A DNA stretch of 8,712 nt from Paludibacteraceae bacterium (lineage in GTDB: Bacteria > Bacteroidota > Bacteroidia > Bacteroidales > Paludibacteraceae): NCBI GenBank assembly GCA_023227695.1, contig JALNVE010000128.1, forward strand, positions 1 to 8,712, given 5' to 3'. Every line of letters starts with the position of its first letter. The stretch's first letter is position 1. Shown piece after piece: positions 1 to 5,974 of the stretch. Both the position numbers and the translations under genes were made by a program. The notes below the pieces were generated by a model. It was given only the letters and a program-made list of their open reading frames with translations, was not told the DNA's origin and searched no databases.

Positions 1-2
1 TC

Positions 3-86
3 CGTGATGTGGTAGACGATGCCCAATGCGAAATCAAATTAATAAGAAACTATATGCCTCTATACACCGAACTTGAGAATTTGTAA
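3..86 (+). CDS. C-terminal tail of an unidentified protein (5' end outside window)
   Basis: From the left edge one plus-strand frame stays open for 27 codons and ends at a TAA at 84-86; the other two plus frames hit stops almost at once. The visible tail is charged and ends in MPLYTELENL, which reads like a normal helical C-terminus. I do not recognise the family, and too little is present to assign a domain. The stop codon lies in the loop of a small inverted repeat (73-96). No plus-strand gene follows closely, so this would be the last gene of its unit. The call is tentative because a 28-codon opening at an edge can occur by chance. Confidence 0.4.
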   Translation, partial: RDVVDDAQCEIKLIRNYMPLYTELENL

Positions 87-96
87 TGATTCTCAA
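73..96. repeat. 8-bp inverted repeat around the stop codon of the edge gene
   Basis: TTGAGAAT (73-80) and ATTCTCAA (89-96) are perfect complements separated by 8 nt containing the TAA stop. No U-run follows on either strand, so it is not a standard intrinsic terminator. It may be a weak 3'-end hairpin or chance in AT-rich DNA. Confidence 0.4.
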
Positions 97-259
97 AAAC
101 AGTTGGAGGTGATCAGATAATTATAAATCTCTGACAGAAAAAATGCATCTCGGGCGGTTACCCAATGAAAGAAACGTCCATTCGTGTAATCTATGATTAA
201 AGACATTGCCCATACGGTTTTGCTCTTAATCCAATATTCTAGTAGAGAAGCTCCAAAGC

Positions 260-297
260 AAAAGAGGCTGCGTCATTGTTTTGACACAGCCTCTTTT
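260..297 (-). terminator. Strong hairpin terminator, AAAGAGGCTG type
   Basis: Arms at 260-275 and 282-297 pair over 16 positions around a 6-nt loop. The single irregular position is a C/A mismatch in plus-strand RNA but a G-U wobble in minus-strand RNA, so the stem is better formed in the transcript of the exported-protein gene, whose stop lies 22 bp away at 319. A-runs and T-runs at the stem base supply a U-rich end in both directions. It probably also stops read-through from the plus-strand gene at the left edge. Hairpins with this AAAGAGGCTG/CAGCCTCTTT stem are common in Bacteroidales genomes. Confidence 0.85.
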
Positions 298-318
298 CTG
301 TTTTAACAATTAAACATG

Positions 319-906
319 TTACTTGTTAGATTTCTTTATTTGCTTAGCAAATTCCTTTCCTGCCTTTGCGTATGCTTCAGAGACGCGTGAAGAAACGCTA
401 TAATCATCTCCCATAAATGTTCTTCCTGGACTATTCAAAATAATGACCTCAGCTACTACATTACTTGGATTGGCTGTTTCTACAACCTTTATGTCAACAC
501 TGATTTCTGCATTTTTACGTGCTACATGGACATTAAACCCAGGCTCAAAGAAAGTTGTATTAACCAAAACAGTGTACTTGTTATCTGGTAGAGAATCGCC
601 TCTCAAAGTGCATCCTTTCTCCATTAAAATCAGAAACTCCTGAGGATAAATGTTTTTCTTGTCATTCTCCCACATTCTTTTATAATCATCTCCTCTACCC
701 TCCTTTTTCTTATTGTACTCTTCTACTTTCTTAGACAAATAGTCACTCTCAGTCATCTTACCAACAATCATATTGTCGTAAGTAAACCTAAATGTTGCTG
801 TTTTAACAGTATTCAATACAGAAAGATCTCCTGTAACTCTAACCTTTATTGCATTTGCATACATCATGCAACACAAAAAAGAAACCAATAACAAAATCTT
901 TTTCAT
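319..906 (-). CDS. Small exported protein of unknown function
   Basis: The gene encodes about 195 residues with an N-terminal signal peptide: MKK, a hydrophobic core ILLLVSFLCCMMY, and a likely signal peptidase I site after Ala-Asn-Ala (residues 17-19). There is no convincing lipobox, so a soluble periplasmic or exported protein is more likely than a lipoprotein. The mature part is rich in lysine, aspartate and beta-type segments. It has a charged stretch at about 60-85 and a conserved-looking C-terminal part with an NSPGRTFMGDDY motif followed by a helix SEAYAKAGKEFAKQIKK. It resembles a conserved Bacteroidales hypothetical family I have a general impression of but cannot name, and no catalytic motif is visible. 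I chose the ATG at 904-906 because the signal peptide starts there; the frame extends upstream to an ATG at 960, but that would put a polar stretch ahead of the signal. It is a single gene with its own terminator at 260-297. Confidence 0.8.
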   Translation of the reverse strand: MKKILLLVSFLCCMMYANAIKVRVTGDLSVLNTVKTATFRFTYDNMIVGKMTESDYLSKKVEEYNKKKEGRGDDYKRMWENDKKNIYPQEFLILMEKGCTLRGDSLPDNKYTVLVNTTFFEPGFNVHVARKNAEISVDIKVVETANPSNVVAEVIILNSPGRTFMGDDYSVSSRVSEAYAKAGKEFAKQIKKSNK

Positions 907-1012
907 ATTTCTAACAATAGGACTGCAATTGTTTTTACAGATTAGAATAAGCAGATCCAAAAAATTACTCCAATCCTGTTTATAATTAATTATTTAGAAT
1001 TTTCAGCTCAAA

Positions 1013-1026
1013 CAAACTATAGTTTG
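1013..1026. repeat. Perfect 14-bp palindrome upstream of the exported-protein gene
   Basis: CAAACTATAGTTTG reads identically on both strands. It lies 107 bp upstream of the ATG at 906 and about 20 bp downstream of the candidate -7 box at 1046-1053. If that promoter is real, the palindrome sits near the start of the transcript, where a dimeric regulator could bind. No regulator is known. Confidence 0.45.
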
Positions 1027-1045
1027 ATTTATTTATTGACATTTA

Positions 1046-1075
1046 CAAAAATAATTTTTTATTTTTATATTCAAA
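1046..1075 (-). promoter_or_regulatory. Candidate Bacteroidetes-type promoter for the exported-protein gene
   Basis: Read on the minus strand, TTTG (1072-1075) is followed after 18 bp by TATTTTTG (1046-1053), which fits the -7 consensus TAnnTTTG. The spacing is slightly below the usual 19-21 bp. The implied transcript starts near 1039 and has a leader of about 130 nt. The surrounding DNA is very AT-rich, so a chance match is possible. Confidence 0.35.
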
Positions 1076-1099
1076 TCAAATGAAATTGAATTCATAGGA

Positions 1100-1137
1100 A
1101 AAAAAATAACCACGAGAACACTTGTGGTTATTTTTTT
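1100..1137 (-). terminator. Intrinsic terminator after the DUF559-type gene
   Basis: AATAACCAC (1105-1113) pairs with GTGGTTATT (1124-1132). A-runs and T-runs extend the stem out to 1100 and 1137. Inner pairs at 1114-1116/1121-1123 (one a G-U, in plus-strand RNA) would close an AACA tetraloop. In the minus-strand transcript the arm is followed by a U-run. It lies 43 bp beyond the stop of the gene at 1181, as expected for its terminator, and should work in both directions. Confidence 0.8.
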
Positions 1138-1180
1138 ACACTGTCGAAACAATTGTAAAAAGCTTAATAGGTAGATTTGT

Positions 1181-1543
1181 TTATCCCAATTTCAATTTCA
1201 TTTCGTGCTCTATGTTATTCATAACACCTTTAATATTATTAAAGATATCATAATTAGAGACTTTGATGATTGAGAATCCTTTAGATTTCAACTCCTTACA
1301 TCTGTCGTCAGACAAGAAACTCTCACCTGCCCAATCAGGAACTTTACTTTCTAATTCAATAATTAATTTTGCTTTTTCGCAATAAAAATCGGCAATCGTT
1401 GACGACACAAAAGATAGATGCTCGAACTTCGCAGGGAACACCTTGGACAGTTGTCTCTTCAACAGAGTTTCTGAATAAGAATCTGATCTTCCGGAGCTCA
1501 ACATATAGGAATGCTTTTGCTCGTTTTCTTCAATTGTTTTCAT
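1181..1543 (-). CDS. DUF559-like (Vsr/restriction-endonuclease fold) small protein, atypical active site
   Basis: This 120-residue protein matches the layout of DUF559, a group of small endonuclease-fold proteins related to Vsr. It has an early SETLLKRQL helix (24-32), the core IADFYCEKAKLIIELES (50-66), then DDRCKELKSKGFSIIKVSNYDIFNNIKGV (79-107). That last part corresponds to the family's usual D-x-x-R...GF-x-V-[LI]-[RK]-[FV]...N-[ED] ending. Asp52 and Glu63 align with the usual metal-binding positions. The family normally continues as E-[IL]-D-G-x-x-H. Here Asp is Glu65 and the Gly and His are missing (ELESKVPDW), so activity may be altered or lost. An alternative start at Met14 (codon at 1502-1504) would trim a polar extension. 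It is a single gene, unrelated to its neighbours in strand grouping, with a terminator at 1100-1137. Family membership is fairly sure; biochemical role is unknown. Confidence 0.75.
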   Translation of the reverse strand: MKTIEENEQKHSYMLSSGRSDSYSETLLKRQLSKVFPAKFEHLSFVSSTIADFYCEKAKLIIELESKVPDWAGESFLSDDRCKELKSKGFSIIKVSNYDIFNNIKGVMNNIEHEMKLKLG

Positions 1544-1771
1544 AGCTTCAAAATATTAATTAGACATTATTTTAAATATACAACCAAAATATGCGTTTGT
1601 TTTATAAATGAGACGAAAATAACTTCAATCTCCCTTTTACCATCATTGTAAGTACCGAAAAAAAGAAAATTTACAACAAATAGGGATTAAATCAATAAAT
1701 ATCCTTATCATAAATCAACCTCACAAAAAATATCTTTTCTCAAATATAATAAATTTTTTAAAAATTGTTCT

Positions 1772-2899
1772 TTATTTTCTCTCTTTTATCGTTTTCGCGT
1801 AAACTTCCATGAATGACTTCGCTATGATTTCGTCCGAAAACTTAAACGATTGTTTATATCCTTTCTCTACCATCTGAGCTGAGAGAGCCGAGTCCATCAG
1901 GACTTCATCCATAACGGCAGCTAATTCATCAGCATCCTCTTGATTCACATAACGTGCTGCATCACCTCCCGTCTCCGCAAAGCAACTTCCTTTTGAAGTA
2001 ATGACAGGCAAACCACTAGTCATCGCTTCCAAAATTGGAATTCCAAATCCTTCAAAATGTGATGGATAGACAAACAAAGACGCTGCCCTATAGATCGCCG
2101 GCAAATCAGCAGTAGGCACATCATGAAGCAATATAACGCGATTCTGCAAGCCATATTTTTCTATCAGAGAAAGCAACGTCTGCTTATACTCTGATGATCG
2201 TCCGATAATAACCAAAGGTAAATCTGACTTGCATCGGTGCATCGCCTCCAAAATAATCTCATGATTCTTTCTTCGCTCAATTGCGCAAACAATCAACATG
2301 AATTCAGAAGGCAGCATATAACGTTCTCGTACCTGCTGTTTTTTTTCTTCATTCACCTCCTGATGAAACATTGGGTTGCAACCTTGATAAACCACATCGA
2401 TCTTCGATTCATCCGCACCAATCCACTCAATTAAATCGATCTTTGTCTGCTCACTGATAGCAATGATTCTATCGGCTGCCAAACAGCTATGCGTATATTT
2501 TTTTCGGAAGGTATATCTGTCTATCCAAGGATAAAACTCTGGATATTTCAGAAATATGACATCATGCATTGTAATGACGGAAGGAACTTTGCCCTTTATT
2601 CCGTAAGGAATCTCATTACTCAATCCATGATAAAGATCCAAATGCAAAGATTCCATCTCCTTATGACAACCATAAGAACGCCATAAAGCAGGAAATAAAG
2701 AATAAGGAAATCCACTAGGAGTTACGATCTTGCAAGATTCAGGAGGAAGCCAACCAGCTCTTCCCTTGTTTCCTGGTGTAAAAAGATAATATTCATTCTC
2801 AGGAACATTTGATTCAAGGACACGAATGGTGTCGCGGCTATAGTTTCCTAAACCACGTATATTAAAAAATGCTCTTTTGGCATCGAATCCTATCCTCAT
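1772..2899 (-). CDS. GT4 family glycosyltransferase (GT-B fold)
   Basis: This 375-residue cytoplasmic, probably membrane-associated enzyme should move a sugar from a nucleotide-sugar to a growing surface glycan. The N-terminal Rossmann half has the glycine-rich loop GLGNYSRD (16-23), the acceptor-side MHDVIFLKYPE with His112, and an ADRIIAISEQTK segment. The C-terminal half has CAIERRKNHEII (Arg210-Lys211-Asn212, phosphate binding) and the GT4 signature EGFGIPILE with Glu283 and Glu291, followed by SGLPVITS. The length is typical and the reading frame is intact. The sequence resembles mannosyltransferase-type GT4 proteins of O-antigen loci, but the sugar and linkage cannot be read off. It starts 11 bp after the kinase gene, with an AAAGGG directly before ATG, so it is most likely co-transcribed as the second gene of that pair. 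No clear terminator follows its stop; the DNA beyond is only AT-rich. Confidence 0.93.
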   Translation of the reverse strand: MRIGFDAKRAFFNIRGLGNYSRDTIRVLESNVPENEYYLFTPGNKGRAGWLPPESCKIVTPSGFPYSLFPALWRSYGCHKEMESLHLDLYHGLSNEIPYGIKGKVPSVITMHDVIFLKYPEFYPWIDRYTFRKKYTHSCLAADRIIAISEQTKIDLIEWIGADESKIDVVYQGCNPMFHQEVNEEKKQQVRERYMLPSEFMLIVCAIERRKNHEIILEAMHRCKSDLPLVIIGRSSEYKQTLLSLIEKYGLQNRVILLHDVPTADLPAIYRAASLFVYPSHFEGFGIPILEAMTSGLPVITSKGSCFAETGGDAARYVNQEDADELAAVMDEVLMDSALSAQMVEKGYKQSFKFSDEIIAKSFMEVYAKTIKERK

Positions 2900-2910
2900 C
2901 CCTTTGAATG

Positions 2911-3651
2911 TTAGCGATTTCTCAATTTCTGTTTAAAGTTACGTTTCCTTCTATCCTTCATTTTGTAAAGAAGAAACAAACGAACGCACTCCTGTTCATC
3001 AAAGCCTCGTTCCTTTGCATAAATTGAGGCTACTTTTGAGAAGAACTCATCTGTACCCTGCATACGGCAGAAGCTCTCGCACCCGGTCCTCATGTCAACA
3101 TCACAGAACTTCATTCGGTTAATGTCAATCAAAGAAAAAACATAGCCATTCTCTTCTTTCTTATAGAGAATATTTCCAGGAGAATAATCACAGTGCAAAA
3201 CACCTGCATTATGCAACTTTGCCGTGTATTTGGCAAACTCCTCCATCAATTGTTCTTTTCCTTCCAACGTTTCATCCCCATCTGTAAACAAACGCATATT
3301 CCCCTCCAACGGAGTATGCATACTGATAAAGAATGAACGGTATAACAAACAATTCTTGAACGTCGAAACGTAAGCTATAGGAGTTGGCGTAATGAAGCCT
3401 CTCTTGGTTAGTTCGAACGCATATTTATATGCTCTATGAGCCTTTGATTTCCTAAAGAAAGTATATATAACTCGATTAATGAAAATAGGAATACGGTATG
3501 ACTTTACATTCAAGGTGTAACCTTTTTCTTGAAATACCTTTATCTCATTTCTGGCTTTATAGATACTCCTCCCTTCTTTATCAAAACGGAAAGGAATCAT
3601 CTCCACAAAGTTCGCCAAAGAAGCATACTCTCTATTAAATTCTATTTTCAT
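2911..3651 (-). CDS. LPS kinase of the Kdo kinase/WaaP family
   Basis: This 246-residue protein has a small kinase-like fold. The family (Kdo/WaaP, PF06293) phosphorylates Kdo or heptose in the LPS inner core using ATP on the cytoplasmic face. Seen in the sequence: Lys50 in TLNVKSY as the probable ATP-binding lysine; the family-typical stretch INRVIYTFFRKSKAHRAYKYA (58-78); a TPTPIAY element; the catalytic loop LHCDYSPGNILY with Asp155 and Asn160; and LIDINRM with Asp176, in the position of the DFG aspartate. All three key kinase positions are present, so it should be active. The C-terminus is very basic (KDRRKRNFKQKLRNR), which suits binding to anionic membrane lipid. It is first in a minus-strand pair with a GT4 gene, which supports a core-sugar phosphorylation role. 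The exact acceptor (Kdo or another core sugar) is inferred, not shown. Confidence 0.88.
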   Translation of the reverse strand: MKIEFNREYASLANFVEMIPFRFDKEGRSIYKARNEIKVFQEKGYTLNVKSYRIPIFINRVIYTFFRKSKAHRAYKYAFELTKRGFITPTPIAYVSTFKNCLLYRSFFISMHTPLEGNMRLFTDGDETLEGKEQLMEEFAKYTAKLHNAGVLHCDYSPGNILYKKEENGYVFSLIDINRMKFCDVDMRTGCESFCRMQGTDEFFSKVASIYAKERGFDEQECVRLFLLYKMKDRRKRNFKQKLRNR

Positions 3652-3747
3652 CTTAACTTTGTATAGATATTTCTAACCAATAAAATCCATCTTTTCGTAA
3701 ATCGAAAACGTCCTATTAGTGAACCTAACATATCCTTATATCACGGA

Positions 3748-3791
3748 TTCAAATTTTTACTAATATTCGATCAGCGAAACGAAAATTTGAA
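3748..3791. repeat. 10-bp inverted repeat in the divergent promoter region
   Basis: TTCAAATTTT (3748-3757) and AAAATTTGAA (3782-3791) are perfect complements with 24 bp between them, about 97 bp upstream of the kinase start. The arms could be half-sites for a regulator controlling both divergent units, or a leader hairpin of the kinase transcript. Chance in AT-rich DNA cannot be excluded. Confidence 0.45.
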
Positions 3792-3896
3792 CAAACATGC
3801 AAAAATACAAAAAATCTGTTGTTATAAGCTTTTTTCTTCAAAAAGAAGTAGATTTGCAAAAACAAACATTATACACAGCAAATTCAATGTTTTCTC

Positions 3897-3928
3897 TTTG
3901 TTATCAGATAATCAGACTAATTTTTTTG
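3897..3928 (+). promoter_or_regulatory. Candidate Bacteroidetes-type promoter for the LtaS-like/GT2 pair
   Basis: TTTG (3897-3900) is followed after exactly 20 bp by TTTTTTTG (3921-3928), which matches TAnnTTTG at all but its second position. Transcription would start near 3935 and leave a leader of about 60 nt before the ATG at 3995. Spacing is ideal, but the -7 box is part of a T-run, so support is moderate. Confidence 0.4.
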
Positions 3929-3994
3929 TGACAAAGACAAGCTAAAAGGAAGACATTTTTTCGCTTTTACTATATATAATAGTCTCAAATAATC

Positions 3995-5974
3995 ATGAAA
4001 TATTTTTTCAAGAACATTTTATATCTTGCCTCTGTACATGTTACAGCTCTGATTTTCTTCATGATGTTCAGATGTATTTTGTTCTTTCTTCAATCAGATG
4101 CTGCATTCGCAGCTGATGGTGGCCGTGACGGATGGCTCATATTCCAAGCCTTTCTGATGGGGCTCAGATTTGACAATGTGATCTCCTGCTATATTCTACT
4201 GCTCCCAATTCTAGTTGTAGGCATCACAGCTTGTATCCCTTTCAAAAAGAAGTATCTAAATAAAGGTATATATCTATTCTTCTGCATTTTATACAGTATT
4301 TCATTTATCATAGCCGCAGGAGACATTCCCTACTTCCAACAGTTTTTCAAACATGCGAACGCATCCATTTGGAATTGGCTTGACGAGCCCTCTTTCGTTT
4401 TCGGTATGGCATTCAAAGAGAGCAGCTACGTCATCTATATCATCCTCTTTGTAGTTGTGAACATTCTTTTCTGCTGGCTGATCCGTAAATTCCAGAAAAT
4501 CATTGTCAACGAAGAGGCTCCATCTCCTATTGTTTGGAAAAACCTGGTCATCTCCATCGGACTTACCCTAGTAACCTTGGCCCTTTGTTTCTTAGGCGTA
4601 AGAGGAAGAACAGGACAAAAATCGCCAATCCGAATCGGTACAGCCTATTTCTGCAACGACCCTTTTCTCAATCAGCTTGGTCTAAATCCTGTCTTCGTGC
4701 TGATGCGTACATCCATGGACATGAATAAGGAAGAAAAGTTCAAAATCCATTTTATGGATGAAAACGAGGCTGTCAGGAAGACCCAATCCTTTTTAAACAT
4801 CACAGTAGACTCAACGGCGCAATCGCCCATAGAACGAGTTTGTGTGGGTTGTGAAAAGGCAAACAAGAAGAATGTTGTGGTCATCATGATGGAAAGCATG
4901 GCTTCTCACTTCATTTCAGACACTACCCTAACGCCCTTCCTCAATGAGCTGATCAAAAAGTCAACTTACTTCCCGAACACCTACTCCGCAGGAATCCACA
5001 CGATGAACGGTGTGTTTGGAACATTGTTTTCCTACCCTGCCTTGATGAACCAACATCCTTTCAAGACAAGCGACATACTCACCTTCAACTCATGGCCCAG
5101 AACCATGGAACAGAACGGATACAGCACCTACTACTTCAGTACACACGATGAACAGTTTGATAACATAGGCGGTTATCTTTCTGCCAACCACATACAGAAA
5201 ATCATCGCAGAGAAAGATTATCCTGCAGAAGAGGTGAAGAGCAACCTCGGCGTTCCTGACAATTACATGTTCCAAGTATCAATCAACGTATTGAATGAAG
5301 CAGCCAAGAGCGGCAAGCCATTCTTCTCTGCTTTCCTTACAGCGAGCAATCATGCGCCTCATATCATCCCTGAATACTTCCATCCTAAATCAGTTTTGAA
5401 GCATTTCCAGGTGATTGAATTCGCCGATTACTCTTTGAGAAACTTCTTCGCCTTGGCAAGCAAAGAGCCTTGGTTCAAAAACACCATCTTTGTTCTTTTG
5501 GGCGACCACGGTTCATCACTCGACGAGTACGATTTCTCTTTAGCTTATCACCACACTCCGCTCATCTTCTACGATCCAAGCAATGAGACACCACGTGTGA
5601 TCAAGAGCTTGGCAGGACAGATCGACGCCTTCCCAACCACAATGGGAATGCTAGGCTTGCCATACATCAACAACACATTCGGTATAGACCTGATGAAAGA
5701 GAAACGAGACATGATGTTCTTTGCTTCTGACGACGCTTATTGCTGTATCGACAGCTCATTCTACTATGTATGCCGATCAGAAGGTGCGGAGACTCTCTAC
5801 CCATACAAAGAGAAAGGAAAAGAGAAAGAGAATGTGATTGCAGCCCATGCAGAACACGCCAAAAAGATGCAAGACTATGTGAAATGCATGATGCAGACTG
5901 CCCAATACATGATCAACAACAAAAAAGTATTCATTAATAAATTAAATGGAGACGATAAGAATGAGAAAGAATAA
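3995..5974 (+). CDS. LtaS-like membrane phosphotransferase (sulfatase/alkaline phosphatase superfamily)
   Basis: This 659-residue protein has five predicted membrane helices (about 8-32, 61-81, 90-108, 144-165, 181-202) followed by a large periplasmic sulfatase-fold domain (PF00884), the layout of lipoteichoic acid synthases. Metal and catalytic residues are recognisable: Glu300 in VVVIMMESMAS, the likely nucleophile Thr336 in GIHTMNG, His453 in TASNHAPH, and Asp504-His505 in LLGDHGSS. A threonine nucleophile fits transfer of phosphoglycerol or phosphoethanolamine rather than sulfate hydrolysis. Gram-negative Bacteroidales have no lipoteichoic acid, so the target is probably LPS, a capsule or another periplasmic glycan; this is inferred from its place among glycosyltransferase genes. 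The last codons overlap the following GT2 gene, so the two are translationally linked. Length and motifs are complete. Its central and 3' parts appear somewhat richer in G and C than the neighbouring genes. Confidence 0.92.
   Translation: MKYFFKNILYLASVHVTALIFFMMFRCILFFLQSDAAFAADGGRDGWLIFQAFLMGLRFDNVISCYILLLPILVVGITACIPFKKKYLNKGIYLFFCILYSISFIIAAGDIPYFQQFFKHANASIWNWLDEPSFVFGMAFKESSYVIYIILFVVVNILFCWLIRKFQKIIVNEEAPSPIVWKNLVISIGLTLVTLALCFLGVRGRTGQKSPIRIGTAYFCNDPFLNQLGLNPVFVLMRTSMDMNKEEKFKIHFMDENEAVRKTQSFLNITVDSTAQSPIERVCVGCEKANKKNVVVIMMESMASHFISDTTLTPFLNELIKKSTYFPNTYSAGIHTMNGVFGTLFSYPALMNQHPFKTSDILTFNSWPRTMEQNGYSTYYFSTHDEQFDNIGGYLSANHIQKIIAEKDYPAEEVKSNLGVPDNYMFQVSINVLNEAAKSGKPFFSAFLTASNHAPHIIPEYFHPKSVLKHFQVIEFADYSLRNFFALASKEPWFKNTIFVLLGDHGSSLDEYDFSLAYHHTPLIFYDPSNETPRVIKSLAGQIDAFPTTMGMLGLPYINNTFGIDLMKEKRDMMFFASDDAYCCIDSSFYYVCRSEGAETLYPYKEKGKEKENVIAAHAEHAKKMQDYVKCMMQTAQYMINNKKVFINKLNGDDKNEKE
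5948..5951 (+). promoter_or_regulatory. Possible Shine-Dalgarno site deciding the GT2 start
   Basis: GGAG lies 9 nt before the ATG at 5961, inside the end of the upstream gene. The earlier in-frame ATG at 5946 has only AT-rich sequence ahead of it. This favours the 5961 start, although Bacteroidetes rely little on such sites. Confidence 0.35.

Larger units (their letters stand above)
3652..3994. other. 343-bp divergent intergenic region
   Basis: This AT-rich stretch has no convincing gene and separates the minus-strand kinase/GT4 pair from the plus-strand LtaS-like/GT2 pair, so it should hold both promoters. It contains a 10-bp inverted repeat (3748-3757/3782-3791) and a plausible plus-strand promoter (3897-3928). 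On the minus strand a TAnnTTTG box occurs at 3800-3807 (TATTTTTG) but has no TTTG partner at the normal distance. A TATAAT-like sequence at 3975-3980 is also present but is not the usual Bacteroidetes motif. Confidence 0.6.

Noticed and set aside
443..643. Plus-strand open frame inside the exported-protein gene
   Set aside because: It is antisense to a gene with a clear signal peptide and terminator, with no start signal or recognisable domain.
907..960. N-terminal extension of the exported protein from an ATG at 960
   Set aside because: It would place 18 residues with cysteines and polar residues ahead of an otherwise classic MKK signal peptide; the ATG at 906 is the better start.
1752..1766. 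AT-only inverted repeat (AATTTTT/AAAAATT) after the first GT4 gene as a terminator
   Set aside because: No G-C pairs and a one-base spacer, so a stable hairpin is not expected.
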